Made by a program: the position numbers and the translations under genes | Assembly (NCBI GenBank): GCA_900073065.1 | Contig: FJOG01000024.1 | Span: forward strand, 155,581 to 219,580 | DNA length: 64,000 nucleotides | Source of the DNA: Phialocephala subalpina | Lineage: Eukaryota > Ascomycota > Leotiomycetes > Helotiales > Mollisiaceae | Direction of reading: 5' to 3' | Shown here: in pieces, positions 47,220 through 58,030 of the stretch | Layout: each line of letters begins with the position of its first letter | Position numbering within the stretch: position 1 is the first letter of the stretch | The notes under the pieces: generated by a model | The model's database searches: none | Seen by the model: the letters and a program-made list of their open reading frames with translations, nothing else | What the model was told of the DNA's origin: nothing

Positions 47220-48470
47220 ATATATATCTTTGCGATTAAAACGGGTTTTATTAAAATATTAGATTAGAAAAGTAAAAAGTTTATTAGAGTAATAATTTTC
47301 TATTTTATTATATAATATAATTAATTTATAATTATTTTAAATTTAAAAAATATATATATAATTAATAATAATTATTTTACGAAATAATTATTTAAATTCG
47401 CAAATAAAATATAATTAAATAATTTCAAAGAATAAATTTTTTTTAAATTTATTTATTTTAAAAAGAAACGAAAAAAAGAAAATTAAAAAATANNNNNNNN
47501 NNNNNNNNNNNNNNNNNNNNNNNNNNNNNNNNNNNNNNNNNNNNNNNNNNNNNNNNNNNNNNNNNNNNNNNNNNNNNNNNNNNNNNNNNNNNNNNNNNNN
47601 NNNNNNNNNNNNNNNNNNNNNNNNNNNNNNNNNNNNNNNNNNNNNNNNNNNNNNNNNNNNNNNNNNNNNNNNNNNNNNNNNNNNNNNNNNNNNNNNNNNN
47701 NNNNNNNNNNNNNNNNNNNNNNNNNNNNNNNNNNNNNNNNNNNNNNNNNNNNNNNNNNNNNNNNNNNNNNNNNNNNNNNNNNNNNNNNNNNNNNNNNNNN
47801 NNNNNNNNNNNNNNNNNNNNNNNNNNNNNNNNNNNNNNNNNNNNNNNNNNNNNNNNNNNNNNNNNNNNNNNNNNNNNNNNNNNNNNNNNNNNNNNNNNNN
47901 NNNNNNNNNNNNNNNNNNNNNNNNNNNNNNNNNNNNNNNNNNNNNNNNATTATTTTAATTTTTCTTTTTATATTTTATAATTTTAAACTTTTTAATAAAA
48001 TAAAATAATAAAATAAAATAATAAAATAATATATTATATAATTTAAATAAAATTATATTAAGAAATAAAATATTTTATATTTTTAATTTTTTATATTATT
48101 TTTTTATAATATTAAAATTAATAAATATAAATAAATAATATTTTATAAAAAATATATTAAAGAATTTTAAAAGTTTAAAATATAAAATATTAATTTATAA
48201 AATATTATAAAAAGTAATAAAGAAAATTTAATTATAAATTACCAAATTAAAAATATAAAAGAATTATAAAAAAAAGTAATAAATATATATTTAATTATTA
48301 TACGAAATAATTAATTATATATAAAATAAACTTATAAATAAAATAAATAAAAATATTTGATTATTTATAAAAAACCAGAAATTCTTTATATATTAAAAAA
48401 TACGTAATTAATATAATCTTCGAAATTATTTAATATAAAAAAGGTTTTCTAGAATACGATATTGCTTTAT
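47220..48470. repeat. AT-rich block with assembly gap
   Basis: Almost only A and T on both sides of an N run at 47493-47948. No ORF is meaningful. Such blocks in Pezizomycotina are normally transposons erased by RIP. Confidence 0.85.
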
Positions 48471-48530
48471 ATACTTTTCGCAGGAAAATATTGGAAGTAG
48501 TATATTGTTTTTCACCTCCCTCTTATATAT

Positions 48531-51119
48531 TCACGTGGCTATTATTTTCTTGCTCCTAACTCTCTTGAAGATGCTTCTGATCCCACGAAAGCGGATTTTG
48601 AGGTCCTTGCTACTGGGATTCTTGCAATTGACATTCAACTCTCTTAGAATGTGCTGCCATGCTGTAGGGTTTACGCTTTGCCCAATATTCGGGTCCGCTC
48701 CATGATCGAGAAGTATCCCCACCATCCGTACATCCGCTGATGTGGCGGCGATATAGAGTAGCGAGTTCACATCAATTTGTGAGTTCGCCGAGTAGCCGGC
48801 GCTCAGTTTGTGCTCTACATAGGTGTGCAGCGGATAATTGAACGCATAATCAAAGAAGAAGTTCATGGATGATCCTCCCTTGGCTAGAAGTATAGCACCA
48901 TCGCCACTCTGGAAAATGGCCACAGCCCGGTCTAACTCATTGAGGCCTGAAAGATGGATGTCCCTCGATTTGTTATCGATTCTTAAGGAATAGTGGCTGA
49001 ACTCGTCCAAGAGCCACTTGAAAATATAAAATGTTTCTCGCTGTATTCTCATCGATTTAATTTGCCGAAGAAATGCGCCGCACAGCATTAGATCAGGATC
49101 GAAGGAATTCGGCGCCTCGGATGTTATGTATTGCCAGATCTTTGGACTATGAAGGAAATCCTTAACAGTTCTGTGAAAATATTGGACCTTTGCAGAGGCA
49201 CCGTCACGCTTGTAAGTCGAGGCTTCAAGGAGACCTTTGCAGCGACTTATTAAACGACGCCTCGTATTCTCGCCCCTGAACTTGAGCTGCTCCGGCGGTA
49301 GGGCTTGGACGTTTGCGGACATAGCCATCTTAAAGCCATCTTCGGCGAAAGATAAAGATAGCAGCGACAGTGGCTTCTGAGCTGCTCGAACATATTGGAA
49401 GAGCTTCGATGCTTGTTCGAAGTAGAATGGCTTCAGGCCTTTCAAGATATTTAAGAAAAGCTGTTCGAGGTCTGACGGTAGAAGTAGAAGTCTTTCGTAT
49501 AAGTCTGTAATAGTATCACCATCTTGAAGTCCTTCGAGCAGAGATAAGACGACCAGGCGAACCCAGAGGAACACCCCAGACGCTTTGCCCGTCACCTCTA
49601 CGATAAGCCATTCCGCTTCTTGGGGTTGCAGATGCTCGAGATGGATGAACATATTGTTCCCACGGAGAGTCTCAGAGGTGAAAAGTCGGATGTCTCTTGC
49701 TGTCAGGTCCTCTAGCCGAAGAGATGGTTTGCATTGGAACGCATCTTCAAAGACAAGCCATGGTCTACTAGCGACACACATCTTCACATTTGACCTTGCC
49801 GATTTCTCGAGCACAAATTTTGCAAGTTCAGCGCAATCGCCATCGAATTCGTCCAACCCATCGATGAAGAAGCAAAATCTTTTGGAGGTATCGTCTAACA
49901 ACATGTCGAACGCACAGCTGAGCTCTGACCAGGACCAGGGGCGAACATCACCGCCAAACAGCTCGTAAGATCTCCATCTGTCAGGAAACAGAGACGGTAC
50001 AAGATCCACATGCCCCTGGATTAACTCATAGAGAAGAGCTTGCAGGAGGCCCATCTTTGACATTTGCATTACGGCTCCCGAATTCCAGAAGAAAAATCCA
50101 GCAGTGACCAGCGGGTAGTCTCCACTCCATTGATGAAGGTATGTCAGTGTTCGGTGTTCGTTATAGAGATACTTCATCAATGTGCTTTTTCCGGAGCCTG
50201 GTTTCCCAGTAATCCAGTATATGCCTTCGTTGCTAAGTAGCCATAGGGGAAAGCTGCTCCAACGTGGGTGGTTTTCTTCCTCGTCTAATTCCACCGCAGA
50301 TCCGTATCCTACTTCCATAGGTCTGAGCGGTTCCGTGAGCGATTCCGAGTCCGCAGTGCGCAACGTTGTTGACGAAGTGGCTTGGTCTTCGCCATTAACA
50401 AAAATCCACTCAAACGTCTTCCTGTGGGCTTCCTCGATTCGTTCATACCGGTCCCCCATAGAAGTGAAGCGTAGCTTGTCCAAGATCCCCCCCTTGCGCT
50501 GCTCTTTTCGTTGCGTTTCAGTCGTAGCTGATACCTGAGACGAGAACTTGGCCACGTCTTTTTGACTCTGTAATTCCCACTGATGCTGCCGGATAGCTTC
50601 AATGAGTTCCTCCGCCCATCGCACCTTTGAATCCACTTCTTGATTAAAAGGTGCTTGAATTGGAATGTGCTCTCTTAGGATAGCCGTCAGGGACACAAGA
50701 AGTGCAGTGTCTATCTGGGCTCTGTAGCGATCCAACCGCCTGGACAATGCCTCAATCTCATCCTCTTTCCAAACAGTCTTCAATGCCTGACGGAAACTAT
50801 TCCATTTCTTGTTTCTTCCTTGCGTCTGCAATGATTCAATGGCGACTATAAGTTGTCGTGAAATGTCGTTGCACTCTCCCCAAAGCTTTTGTAGATCTTC
50901 CTCGGCCTTGGACAGGAGGATCCCTTTTTGAAATGGGGAGACAATCTCGCGGCTGAGATCGTGCAGGCTGGTGGTGATGGCCTCAAGCTCCATATGTTCG
51001 ATGAGCTTTCCATCTTGAGATTTGTAAATCTCACGACTTTTTGAGACAATGTCGCTCGTGAAGCTGATCAACTGAACGATATTTGACGCGAGGCCCAAGG
51101 CCGTCATAGGATCCGCCAT
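48531..51119 (-). CDS. NACHT-type NLR with ankyrin-like C-terminus
   Basis: A single-exon protein of 862 residues from the ATG at 51119 (MADPMTALGLASNIVQLISF); 38 further residues upstream are open but the chosen start matches the fungal N-terminal signature of a helical, NLR-associated domain. The NACHT core has Walker A TGKPGSGKSTLMKYL near 304-311, AGFFFWNSG, Walker B RFCFFIDGLDEFDGDC near 415-425, and CVASRPW. After it come QAEWLIVEVTGKASGVFLWV, LPSDLEQLFLNILKGLKP and YFHRTVKDFLHSPKIW, standard for the family. The tail (about 780-815) has one ankyrin-like unit, SLLYIAATSADVRMVGILLD then HGADPNIG. No stop or frame break is seen, although AT-rich blocks flank both sides. Likely a cytosolic immune-type receptor. 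Confidence 0.93.
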   Translation of the reverse strand: MADPMTALGLASNIVQLISFTSDIVSKSREIYKSQDGKLIEHMELEAITTSLHDLSREIVSPFQKGILLSKAEEDLQKLWGECNDISRQLIVAIESLQTQGRNKKWNSFRQALKTVWKEDEIEALSRRLDRYRAQIDTALLVSLTAILREHIPIQAPFNQEVDSKVRWAEELIEAIRQHQWELQSQKDVAKFSSQVSATTETQRKEQRKGGILDKLRFTSMGDRYERIEEAHRKTFEWIFVNGEDQATSSTTLRTADSESLTEPLRPMEVGYGSAVELDEEENHPRWSSFPLWLLSNEGIYWITGKPGSGKSTLMKYLYNEHRTLTYLHQWSGDYPLVTAGFFFWNSGAVMQMSKMGLLQALLYELIQGHVDLVPSLFPDRWRSYELFGGDVRPWSWSELSCAFDMLLDDTSKRFCFFIDGLDEFDGDCAELAKFVLEKSARSNVKMCVASRPWLVFEDAFQCKPSLRLEDLTARDIRLFTSETLRGNNMFIHLEHLQPQEAEWLIVEVTGKASGVFLWVRLVVLSLLEGLQDGDTITDLYERLLLLPSDLEQLFLNILKGLKPFYFEQASKLFQYVRAAQKPLSLLSLSFAEDGFKMAMSANVQALPPEQLKFRGENTRRRLISRCKGLLEASTYKRDGASAKVQYFHRTVKDFLHSPKIWQYITSEAPNSFDPDLMLCGAFLRQIKSMRIQRETFYIFKWLLDEFSHYSLRIDNKSRDIHLSGLNELDRAVAIFQSGDGAILLAKGGSSMNFFFDYAFNYPLHTYVEHKLSAGYSANSQIDVNSLLYIAATSADVRMVGILLDHGADPNIGQSVNPTAWQHILRELNVNCKNPSSKDLKIRFRGIRSIFKRVRSKKIIAT

Positions 51120-51629
51120 CTGGATGGATGTAATTAAAGGGTTAATAAAGACAGCCCTCGCAGCGGGTGAATGGAATCTTTCATATTGCGACAAATAAGG
51201 TTGAGTGTGGCGGAGCTCAGGTGGCTTGCACAAGTTTGAACGACCCGGGCCACCTCAAATGCCTCGCTGAAAGCCTGTTGAACAGGCGCAGCCAATGAGC
51301 GGGGGCCACGATGTCCTGTCTAGCTAGTCCGGAACCCGCGAAAAAGAAATATGGATGCATAGTTTCAACGTCATCGAAAGTTGCGATAAATAGACTTGGA
51401 GAGAATCGTTCTTTTTAATTACAGTTGCTTGCCACTAAGGTTAATCGAGTGCGAAGATCTAGGGCCTGGCTACCTTAGCGTCGCGCGGGAGCCGAGCGCT
51501 GCCGAATATTAGCGCGAAGTACTTCGTAGTAGCCTAATCAATGAGGTTTGGTAAGCATCGTGGTAATACGAGACCCGGGGTTATGGCATGATTTTTTCTC
51601 GTTCGAATAAGAGAATGAAACTATTTAAG
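51120..51629. promoter_or_regulatory. 5' flank of the NLR gene
   Basis: About 500 bases of normal composition between the NLR start and the right-hand AT-rich block. Presumed promoter; no specific site recognised. Confidence 0.45.
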
Positions 51630-51985
51630 GAGTTAGAATAGTAAACTAATATTTAAATATTTGGAGAAAATATAAATAAAATAAAAAAAATTTAAAAAAA
51701 ATTATTATTATTTATTATTAATTAATTTATTAATATTTAAAATTAAAAAAATTATATAATTATAATAATAAAAAGAAAATAATACGATTATTATATAATG
51801 AAAATAATTAATATTAAGAATATTTCTAATATTCATTAATTATAAAATTATATTATTTAAAAATAAATATATAATATATTAATTAATTATTTTTATTAAT
51901 TAAATTTCAAATTATAAAAATATTAAAGAAATATAAAATATAAATAAAATTAATTTGAAATAATAATATTTCGATATCGCCAACT
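51630..51985. repeat. second AT-rich block
   Basis: About 350 bases of almost pure A+T, ending abruptly at the broken methyltransferase gene. Composition matches the block at 47220-48470. Confidence 0.8.
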
Positions 51986-52775
51986 TATTTGTTATTTACA
52001 AGCCGAGCTTTACGACCCACGAAAAACACCCTTCTCATACTCGCATAATAGCGCAGGCAAAACTTTCTACCAAGCGCTAACCGATGACCCAGTCCAACAC
52101 GAGATATTCAATCGCGGGATGAAGCAACAAGAACCTTTCCACCCGAATCTGGGAATGTTTCCATTCTGCTCCTTAAAAGAAGTGGAAGTTAGGAAAGATA
52201 GACCGTTCATTGTGGATGTAGGCGGCGGACGAGGCCACATGCTGAATATGATATCCAGAGATACCAATAGTGGCTTTGGCGCACCTTTGATCTTGCAAGA
52301 CAGACCAGAGGTACTGGAATCGGTTTCCCAAGAGGAGATCCCAGGTATCCAGAAGATGGCGCATGATTTTTATACCCTGCAACCAGTCAGAGTAAGCTTC
52401 TATCCCGCTGGTCCAACACTTGCTGCCCTATCCGAACGCTTATGATGAGGTAGACGCACACATCTATTATCTTCGCCGCATCCTGCACAACTACCAAGAC
52501 GACACCTGAATCATGATCCTGAGGAACATTGCCTCAGCGATGGGGCCCACGTCTCGAATCCTTATCGGAGAAGTACTTCTTCCAACTCAGGTTCCAGTTG
52601 CAGGCGAGATGACAGGGTACTGGAAAGATATGGTCATGATCGTGATCAGTAGGAAGGAGGGTCTGCGAAAGGGTTCGCGACGATTCTGGACGCAGCGGGC
52701 TTAGAGCTGGGGAAGGTATGGCCGTTTGAGGCGGGAGAGCAAGTTGTTGTTGAGGTGAGGTTAAAGCGAAACTGA
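51986..52775 (+). pseudogene. O-methyltransferase fragment, broken
   Basis: Coding signal starts where the AT block ends: HNSAGKTFYQALTDDPVQHE, then the SAM site VDVGGGRGHMLNMIS, LILQDRPEVLE and, after a probable intron (52392-52459), AHIYYLRRILHNYQDD. An in-frame TGA at 52507 replaces the Trp expected in DDTWIMILRN. ILIGEVLLPTQVPVAGEMTG and YWKDMVM follow, then a one-base shift near 52650 leads to KGFATILDAAGLELGKVWPF to a stop at 52775. The N-terminal dimerisation domain is missing. Remnant of a plant/fungal-type SAM O-methyltransferase as found in secondary metabolism. Confidence 0.8.
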
Positions 52776-52958
52776 TAAAGCACGAGGGGAAGGATGATTT
52801 GACGGACCTTGTGAGGCCAAGACTCGATGTACACTCCACTGATACCTAATGACCTCCCAGCTTTCCCGCGATAGGCCACCAGAAGGTAGAGCGGGCCGTG
52901 ACTAAGTTAAACCTCAACTCCTTCGCAGATTGATGCATGGTGTTCCGCCGTTCAGACC
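52776..52958. other. short spacer
   Basis: No feature recognised between the methyltransferase remnant and repeat copy 3. Confidence 0.4.
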
Positions 52959-53096
52959 CAGGGCGTTCAATCTCCCAACCTTGCCTGCAATTCCTGTGCC
53001 ACCCTCTTATGCTAAGACTTCTAGTGGTCGAGATATTCATCCCAGTCCAGTTAAAGCCCAGAAAGTCCAGGCGGAGCTGGGAGATTGAAAACGCTG
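52959..53096 (+). repeat. 140-bp TIR element, copy 3
   Basis: Left end GGGCGTTCAATCTCCCAACC TTGCC; right end the inverse, GAGCTGGGAGATTGAAAACG CTG. Length about 138. It lies 17 bases beyond the stop codon of the MYND gene. Confidence 0.8.
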
Positions 53097-53112
53097 TTCC
53101 GATTGTGTAAGG

Positions 53113-53732
53113 CTAGCAGCGCCCACACTCGAGTCCATTGGGCCCATACATATGTGGTTCGGTCGACATCTTGATTGCCCTGTTGCATTTCTTGCACCGA
53201 GTGGGCTCGAAGGGTGGCGGATTCTCCCAAACATCGTCCTTGAAGTTGAAGGAACTCGTGCCTTGACCAATGTAGCTCTCCACTTCCATAAAATTATTCT
53301 TACATTTCTCGCAGTCCTGCCATTTGCCATCCCCGTGATCCTCATTATGATGGAATGAGCAGAGCGTGTAGCGGCAGTGGTTTCGATTACAGCTCACATT
53401 TGAGTAGGTGAACATCTGGTAATCTTGTTCGTCATCGCAGATCGTTCTTCTACAGCATTCGGTGGTTGTGAGTGGGCCGATATTCCCGCAGAGGCCGCAG
53501 TATGTGTCCGCAGGAGGAGGATTGGAGCTTTGGTAGATCTTGCAGAGTTTCTTGTGCTTCGGCCAAGCCTGGAGAGACAGTGTCAGAGCAGTTTCCGGAT
53601 GTTGGCGGTGAGACTTACCTGTTTCTGGTGCTCTGTGGAGCAGTACGAGACCTGCTTGCACCCGCCGCAGCATTTACTTGCGGGATATGCACATATAACA
53701 CAAGGGGGATTTGGTGCCGCGTTTGAAGCCAT
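53113..53732 (-). CDS. MYND-type zinc finger protein
   Basis: Exons 53619-53732 and 53113-53568 join in phase 0 across a 50-base intron to 189 residues. The MYND finger is complete across the splice: CVICAYPASKCCGGCKQVSY then CSTEHQKQ-AWPKHKKLC. The remainder is unusual in its many cysteines: YCGLCGNIGPLTTTECCRRT, CNRNHCRYTLCSFHHNEDH, CEKCKNNFMEVESYIGQG and CKKCNRAIKMSTEP, ending CGRC. These suggest two or more extra zinc sites. MYND fingers bind Pro-rich partners. The ATG at 53732 is used; one at 53765 would add 11 residues. Confidence 0.87.
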
Positions 53733-54866
53733 GGTGCTTTCGGTGGTAGTACGAGAATGGAGCAAAGGGGGGAGAACGCGACTGGAAATTGAGGCGCGTC
53801 GCTTAAATCCAGGTCCGCGTGATGGCGCTAGTGCGGTATCTGCAAGTTCATTTCTTTTCTCTCTTCCTTCTGTCTTCGCAATTTCACAACTTCACCATCA
53901 TTATTCTATCGTTTCCGAGAAGTACCCTTACCACGACCAACCGAGGGATCCTAAGTCCTTGATGCTTTTGGAGCCCTGTCCGGTGCTCGATCCGATTTCG
54001 CGGTGAGCAAACATGCAATTCAAAGTGCAGCTCAGCTATGCCCGACGAGCGTTTTCCCTAGTAACAAACCCCGGGTCCCTCATGCTCGGTTTTAGACTTT
54101 TTATCCTAGCTAGTACGCACATAAGAAATTTCTAAAAATTTGCATCGTTTCTCACGGTCCCGGAGCCACGGATGACTTCAACCTTCCCATCCGAACATCC
54201 TACTTCTCCGTTTCCATCTGAAGTAAAATCCTGCTCGGCCGGCCCCAATAAGCGCCCCACGCATTGACGCACCGAGCCCACCAGTAGGCGCGCTCAGAGG
54301 TATGCAGGACCGAAGGGTTAGTACAAGGGACTGTCTCTGTCTTCAAGAGACGACTGCCCCAAGACCAGGCCTGGGGGCTCTACCCGGGCACCAGCTGGCA
54401 ATGCAACGTTCGCTGTGGAGATATGCATCGGTGTGAGTCAGCATCGAAGACCTTCCGATATGTCTTTCTTGAGTTGAGAGGCAAGCTGAAATTCCAGAGG
54501 GTCTCAAAACTTCGCCATGCAGTCTTCAATTTCATCGAATGCCTGCTGCATGCATGTCTGGCCGGGTTAAGTTGCCCGATCTTGGTCAATCGTCGACTGT
54601 GGGGTCATACCATAATACCTCATTCGTTTGCTCTATCTATGCTCTGTTCAGCTACTTTTTATTGGAAGGCAGACCACAGCACGCAATCATTTCTGACGTC
54701 GCAAGGAGATGGGTGATGAGTGCAAGAGTTCAGCTGTGCCACAAAGAGGCATCATGGGATTTGCTACATCCTATGAAAGTTCCCTTCGTTGAAACGCCCG
54801 TACCAAGTACTTTTGCTTCCCTTCGAATGTCGTTTCTAGTATTGCTTTAAAGTTAGAATTATAACC
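53733..54866. other. intergenic, no gene seen
   Basis: More than 1.1 kb between divergent genes with only short, motif-free open frames. Confidence 0.5.
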
Positions 54867-56792
54867 ATGGTCTATCGCGGCAAACCATCGCCTGGCTGTG
54901 CTAATTGCAGAAAGAAAAGGATCAAGGTGAGTGACCAATCTGATTCAGTGGCATTACTGACGGCGTCTATCTAGTGCAATGGAGAACGCCCTGCTTGCCT
55001 CCAATGTACGCGGGTCGGCAAAGACTGTCCTGGCTACAGGAATCCATTAGATCTGATGTTCTGTGACCAGAGCAACGATGTCAGATCCAAGTTTGGCGGA
55101 GAGCAGAAGCCATCACCACCTTCTGGAATTGTTCAGCCAGAAACCACTTCGACATGTCCATCTGCAATGGGGACATTGGAGGTGGGCTTGGAAGACCACG
55201 CACGTGGATTCTTCTTCCACAATTATGTCCTCGAAGATGGCTACGCCCTCTCGTCTTACGATTACCTCCCGGAACTTTACTCTCAAGATTTCGGGCCCCT
55301 GCATCCCGCTATTTTAGCCGTGGGAACGGCTGGACTAGCGGTTGCTATCTCATCGCCATGCATTTTGATGGCTGCTAGAAGGCAGTACACTCTGGCACTC
55401 TCTTTAACAAATGGCGCGCTCCGCGATCCCTACAAGGCTTGCGAGGACGCTACTCTAGTATCAATACTCTTACTTGGACTTTTCGAGGTGGGTCCCTCGG
55501 TGGTTTTAGGCTTGACAGGATAATCGAGATGGCCGGGCTGGGATGAGATACCATCGAGCATGAACAGTATAATGCCATGGTCCTAGCCAATTGCTATTCG
55601 ACTCCCTGCCCCCCCTCACCCCAGAAAGGTGAGCTTGGAAAGTCCCGGCGAGCTGGGAGATTGAGAACTCTGGGTATACAATTGAAAAACTTGGAGCAAA
55701 GTTCCACTGACACAACTCTCAGGACCTGACTTGCGATAATCAACAGTCGATGGAAACCTGGCAGCAGCATATTTCAGGTTGCGTGGCTCTCATTCCACTT
55801 CGTAGACCGGATCAAGTCCAGAGCAAGGCTGGATTCAAGATCTTCATGCAGTGGCGAACTCAAGTTGTAAGTCTCCGTAAATTCTTACAAGTTTCACCAC
55901 TGATTGCAATTAGCTCATTGGTTGTTTACGTCGAAAACAGCAAGTCCCAGAAGTTGTCAGCCAGTGGTCTGCTGAATTGGCCAAATAAAAACACGTCAAC
56001 CCGGGTCCCATGATCCTCGGAGACCTCATCTCTAGACTCTGTGTTGTCGATGTCGCGCAAGAAGAGGAGAGTTTGATGGAGAGATGCAAACTCTTAGACG
56101 ATGATTTCGTAACCTGGGCCACCAGATTTGGACCAAAGATGTCCTACATCACGACCGAAGCCACCTCGCCACGTCTTGAAGCCTTTGGCACCGAGTATCA
56201 CCTATATCGAAACATCGCTAGCGCGCATTCTTGGAATATCTATCGCGGAGCTAGGATTATGTTGAATGACCGCCTTGTCGAGCATTCTTGGCCCCTAATA
56301 GGGGATCTGTCACCAAATCAATTTGGCAGCGAATACTATGAATCGCTGTCAACACTCAAGCAGATGAGCATAGATATTATCGCTTCGGTCCCATTCTTCC
56401 TCGGCCTTCGTCAAGAAAGCTGTATCATACCTCCGTCGGCAGGATTCTCGGGCATAATTTGGCACTTATTTATTGTTGCTAGCATGCCGCTCACTCCTGA
56501 TGTTCTGTGTGCCTGGATTGCAGAGCGGCTTGAGACAATTGGACGGACGCTCGGTGTTCATAAAGCTATCACCCTCTCCAGAGTCTTGAGAAAACGCGAA
56601 GAAACGCGATCAAAGGAGACTGTACGAGCAGCTGAACTGGAATCGACAATCGACCAAGTTGTTTTCGAAGAAGCGCAGATGGTTAATGGTCTCCCTGACG
56701 CAAAGTCTAACGGCGAGGCCTCGAATCGCTTGCATCAAAGGGCTTTGGAGTACCTCAACGAGATGCCAGTTCATTCAGGAGGCTGTGCTTGA
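54867..56792 (+). pseudogene. Zn2Cys6 transcription factor with an internal stop
   Basis: Exons 54867-54926, 54975-55487, 55723-55866 and 55914-56792 fit in phase (532 codons). The binuclear cluster is CANCRKKRIK-CNGERPACLQ then CTRVGKDC (C11, C14, C21, C28, C31, C38), split by an intron in the usual place. The fungal-TF middle region follows: FGPLHPAILAVGTAGLAVAI, WQQHISGCVALIPLR and SAHSWNIYRGARIMLNDRL. In exon 4 a TAA at 55986-55988 (AELAK*KHVNPG) interrupts the protein at about residue 264; CAA to TAA would explain it. No splice avoids it. Intron 2 is 235 bases and holds a partial repeat element. Translation from the ATG at 56010 would lack the DNA-binding domain. Confidence 0.75.
55520..55675 (-). 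repeat. 140-bp TIR element, copy 4 (degenerate), inside an intron
   Basis: One end is clear (CGGCGAGCTGGGAGATTGAG AACTCTG); the other is only loosely similar. It lies inside intron 2 of the Zn2Cys6 gene, which is about four times longer than its other introns. Confidence 0.55.
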
Positions 56793-56802
56793 CTCTTCGA
56801 GA

Positions 56803-56941
56803 CTGCTCCTTCAACGTCCCAACCTTACCGGGACCTTCTGGCCACAATCTGGCTCTGCCAGGGTTTCGATTGGTTCAACTGCCCAACCGAGCCAGGCCGC
56901 CCGAGGAAGTGCAGCCAAGGCTGGGAGAGTGAAAACGCTGC
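56803..56941 (+). repeat. 140-bp TIR element, copy 5
   Basis: Left end CCTTCAACGTCCCAACCTTA CCGGGACC; right end CCAAGGCTGGGAGAGTGAAA ACGCTG. Length 139. It begins ten bases after the stop codon of the Zn2Cys6 gene, so it may have set the present C-terminus or 3' UTR. Confidence 0.7.
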
Positions 56942-57477
56942 TTCGAGAAGTCGAAGAAACCTCGCATAAAATACAATTGCAGAAAGTTCCCAGCAAAGTT
57001 CGATTTTTGATCTGCATTCATACGCGACCATGTAATTGGTCAGCCTGAAGAAGTAACTTGCGAATACTATCCCTGCCAACCTTACAACGCTCTTCTGAAC
57101 GTGGAAGTTACGCTCAACAATCTTAGCTCGCACGCTGCCCCGATTTTCTCTTCTCGTCTCACGCCCTTTCTTCCTCAGAACATGTTCAAAAACTCAGACC
57201 TAGTGACTTGTAACGTGAATCAAGTGTGCCTCGGTCGTCTTTCTAACAGAAAGCGAATCATTCTATCCCGGTTGTAGCCTATGCATATCACAGCTACGTG
57301 TCTAAGAGGCCTGCGCGTGTTCTGGCCCATCTATTGGGCGCCTCAATTGTGGCCTCCAATCCTCTGAGAGTAGGGGACCATCCAATATCTCAATCAGAGA
57401 ATACGGGTTCAAATGGAATTGGAGAAGAGGTGAGCCACAAAAACTAATTTCTTCATGAGGCTGTACTGACGAGCTTT
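56942..57477. other. no gene seen
   Basis: Short frames only. Confidence 0.45.
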
Positions 57478-58030
57478 TCAAGCAGGAAACTGGCTCCGTG
57501 CCATAGCGACAACGAACAAGCTCCGACTCAGCTTCTCCGAACCAACACCATCAGAGCTCTGATACACCTCATGTTGCTCCGGGAAATGATTTTCGACCAG
57601 AAAACCCCCAGGGATCTTCGATCCCTCTTTCTCCATTCGACTTGAGGACGAGACTAGCGAAGCAGTTCTCAACCACTCTCGTTCCGAGCTCAAAGATGAA
57701 TCGACAGCCCAAAAGGAGCATATTGGAGGATCCGTGGAGACTAGCCAACATGCCAATACTAGTGTGAAAATAGAATCTACAGAGAGTGGCGAAGAAACCA
57801 TCGATCTTCCCAGAATTCACACTCCAGTTCAGGAGGTTCGAGAAGAGAGCATTAAATCAGAACGGGCCGTCTTGCATGTTGATGTCATCGGGCCTCATGT
57901 ACAAGAAGGTCATTACGACATGATCGGGCCCAGTGGTGAAACCATTCTACCTCAAGTCTGGGAGGCAATGGTAGAGCCGAGTTGGTCTATTCCCCCACCG
58001 GAATGTTTGCTCTTCCCAACCTTATTTCTC
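57478..58030 (+). pseudogene. fragment of a ubiquitin-like domain protein
   Basis: A plus-strand frame contains HVDVIGPHVQEGHYDMIGPS then GETILPQVWEAMVEPSWSI, the C-terminal half of the fungal ubiquitin-like (ULD-type) domain usually attached to NLR-like or hypothetical proteins. The preceding half (FKDAVGRKFSFP-type) is absent. Upstream in the same frame lies an acidic linker (EAVLNHSRSELKDESTAQKE) broken by TGA codons near 57559 and 57589, both explicable as CGA to TGA. The normal domain end is replaced after 57990 by unrelated sequence. Confidence 0.6.
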
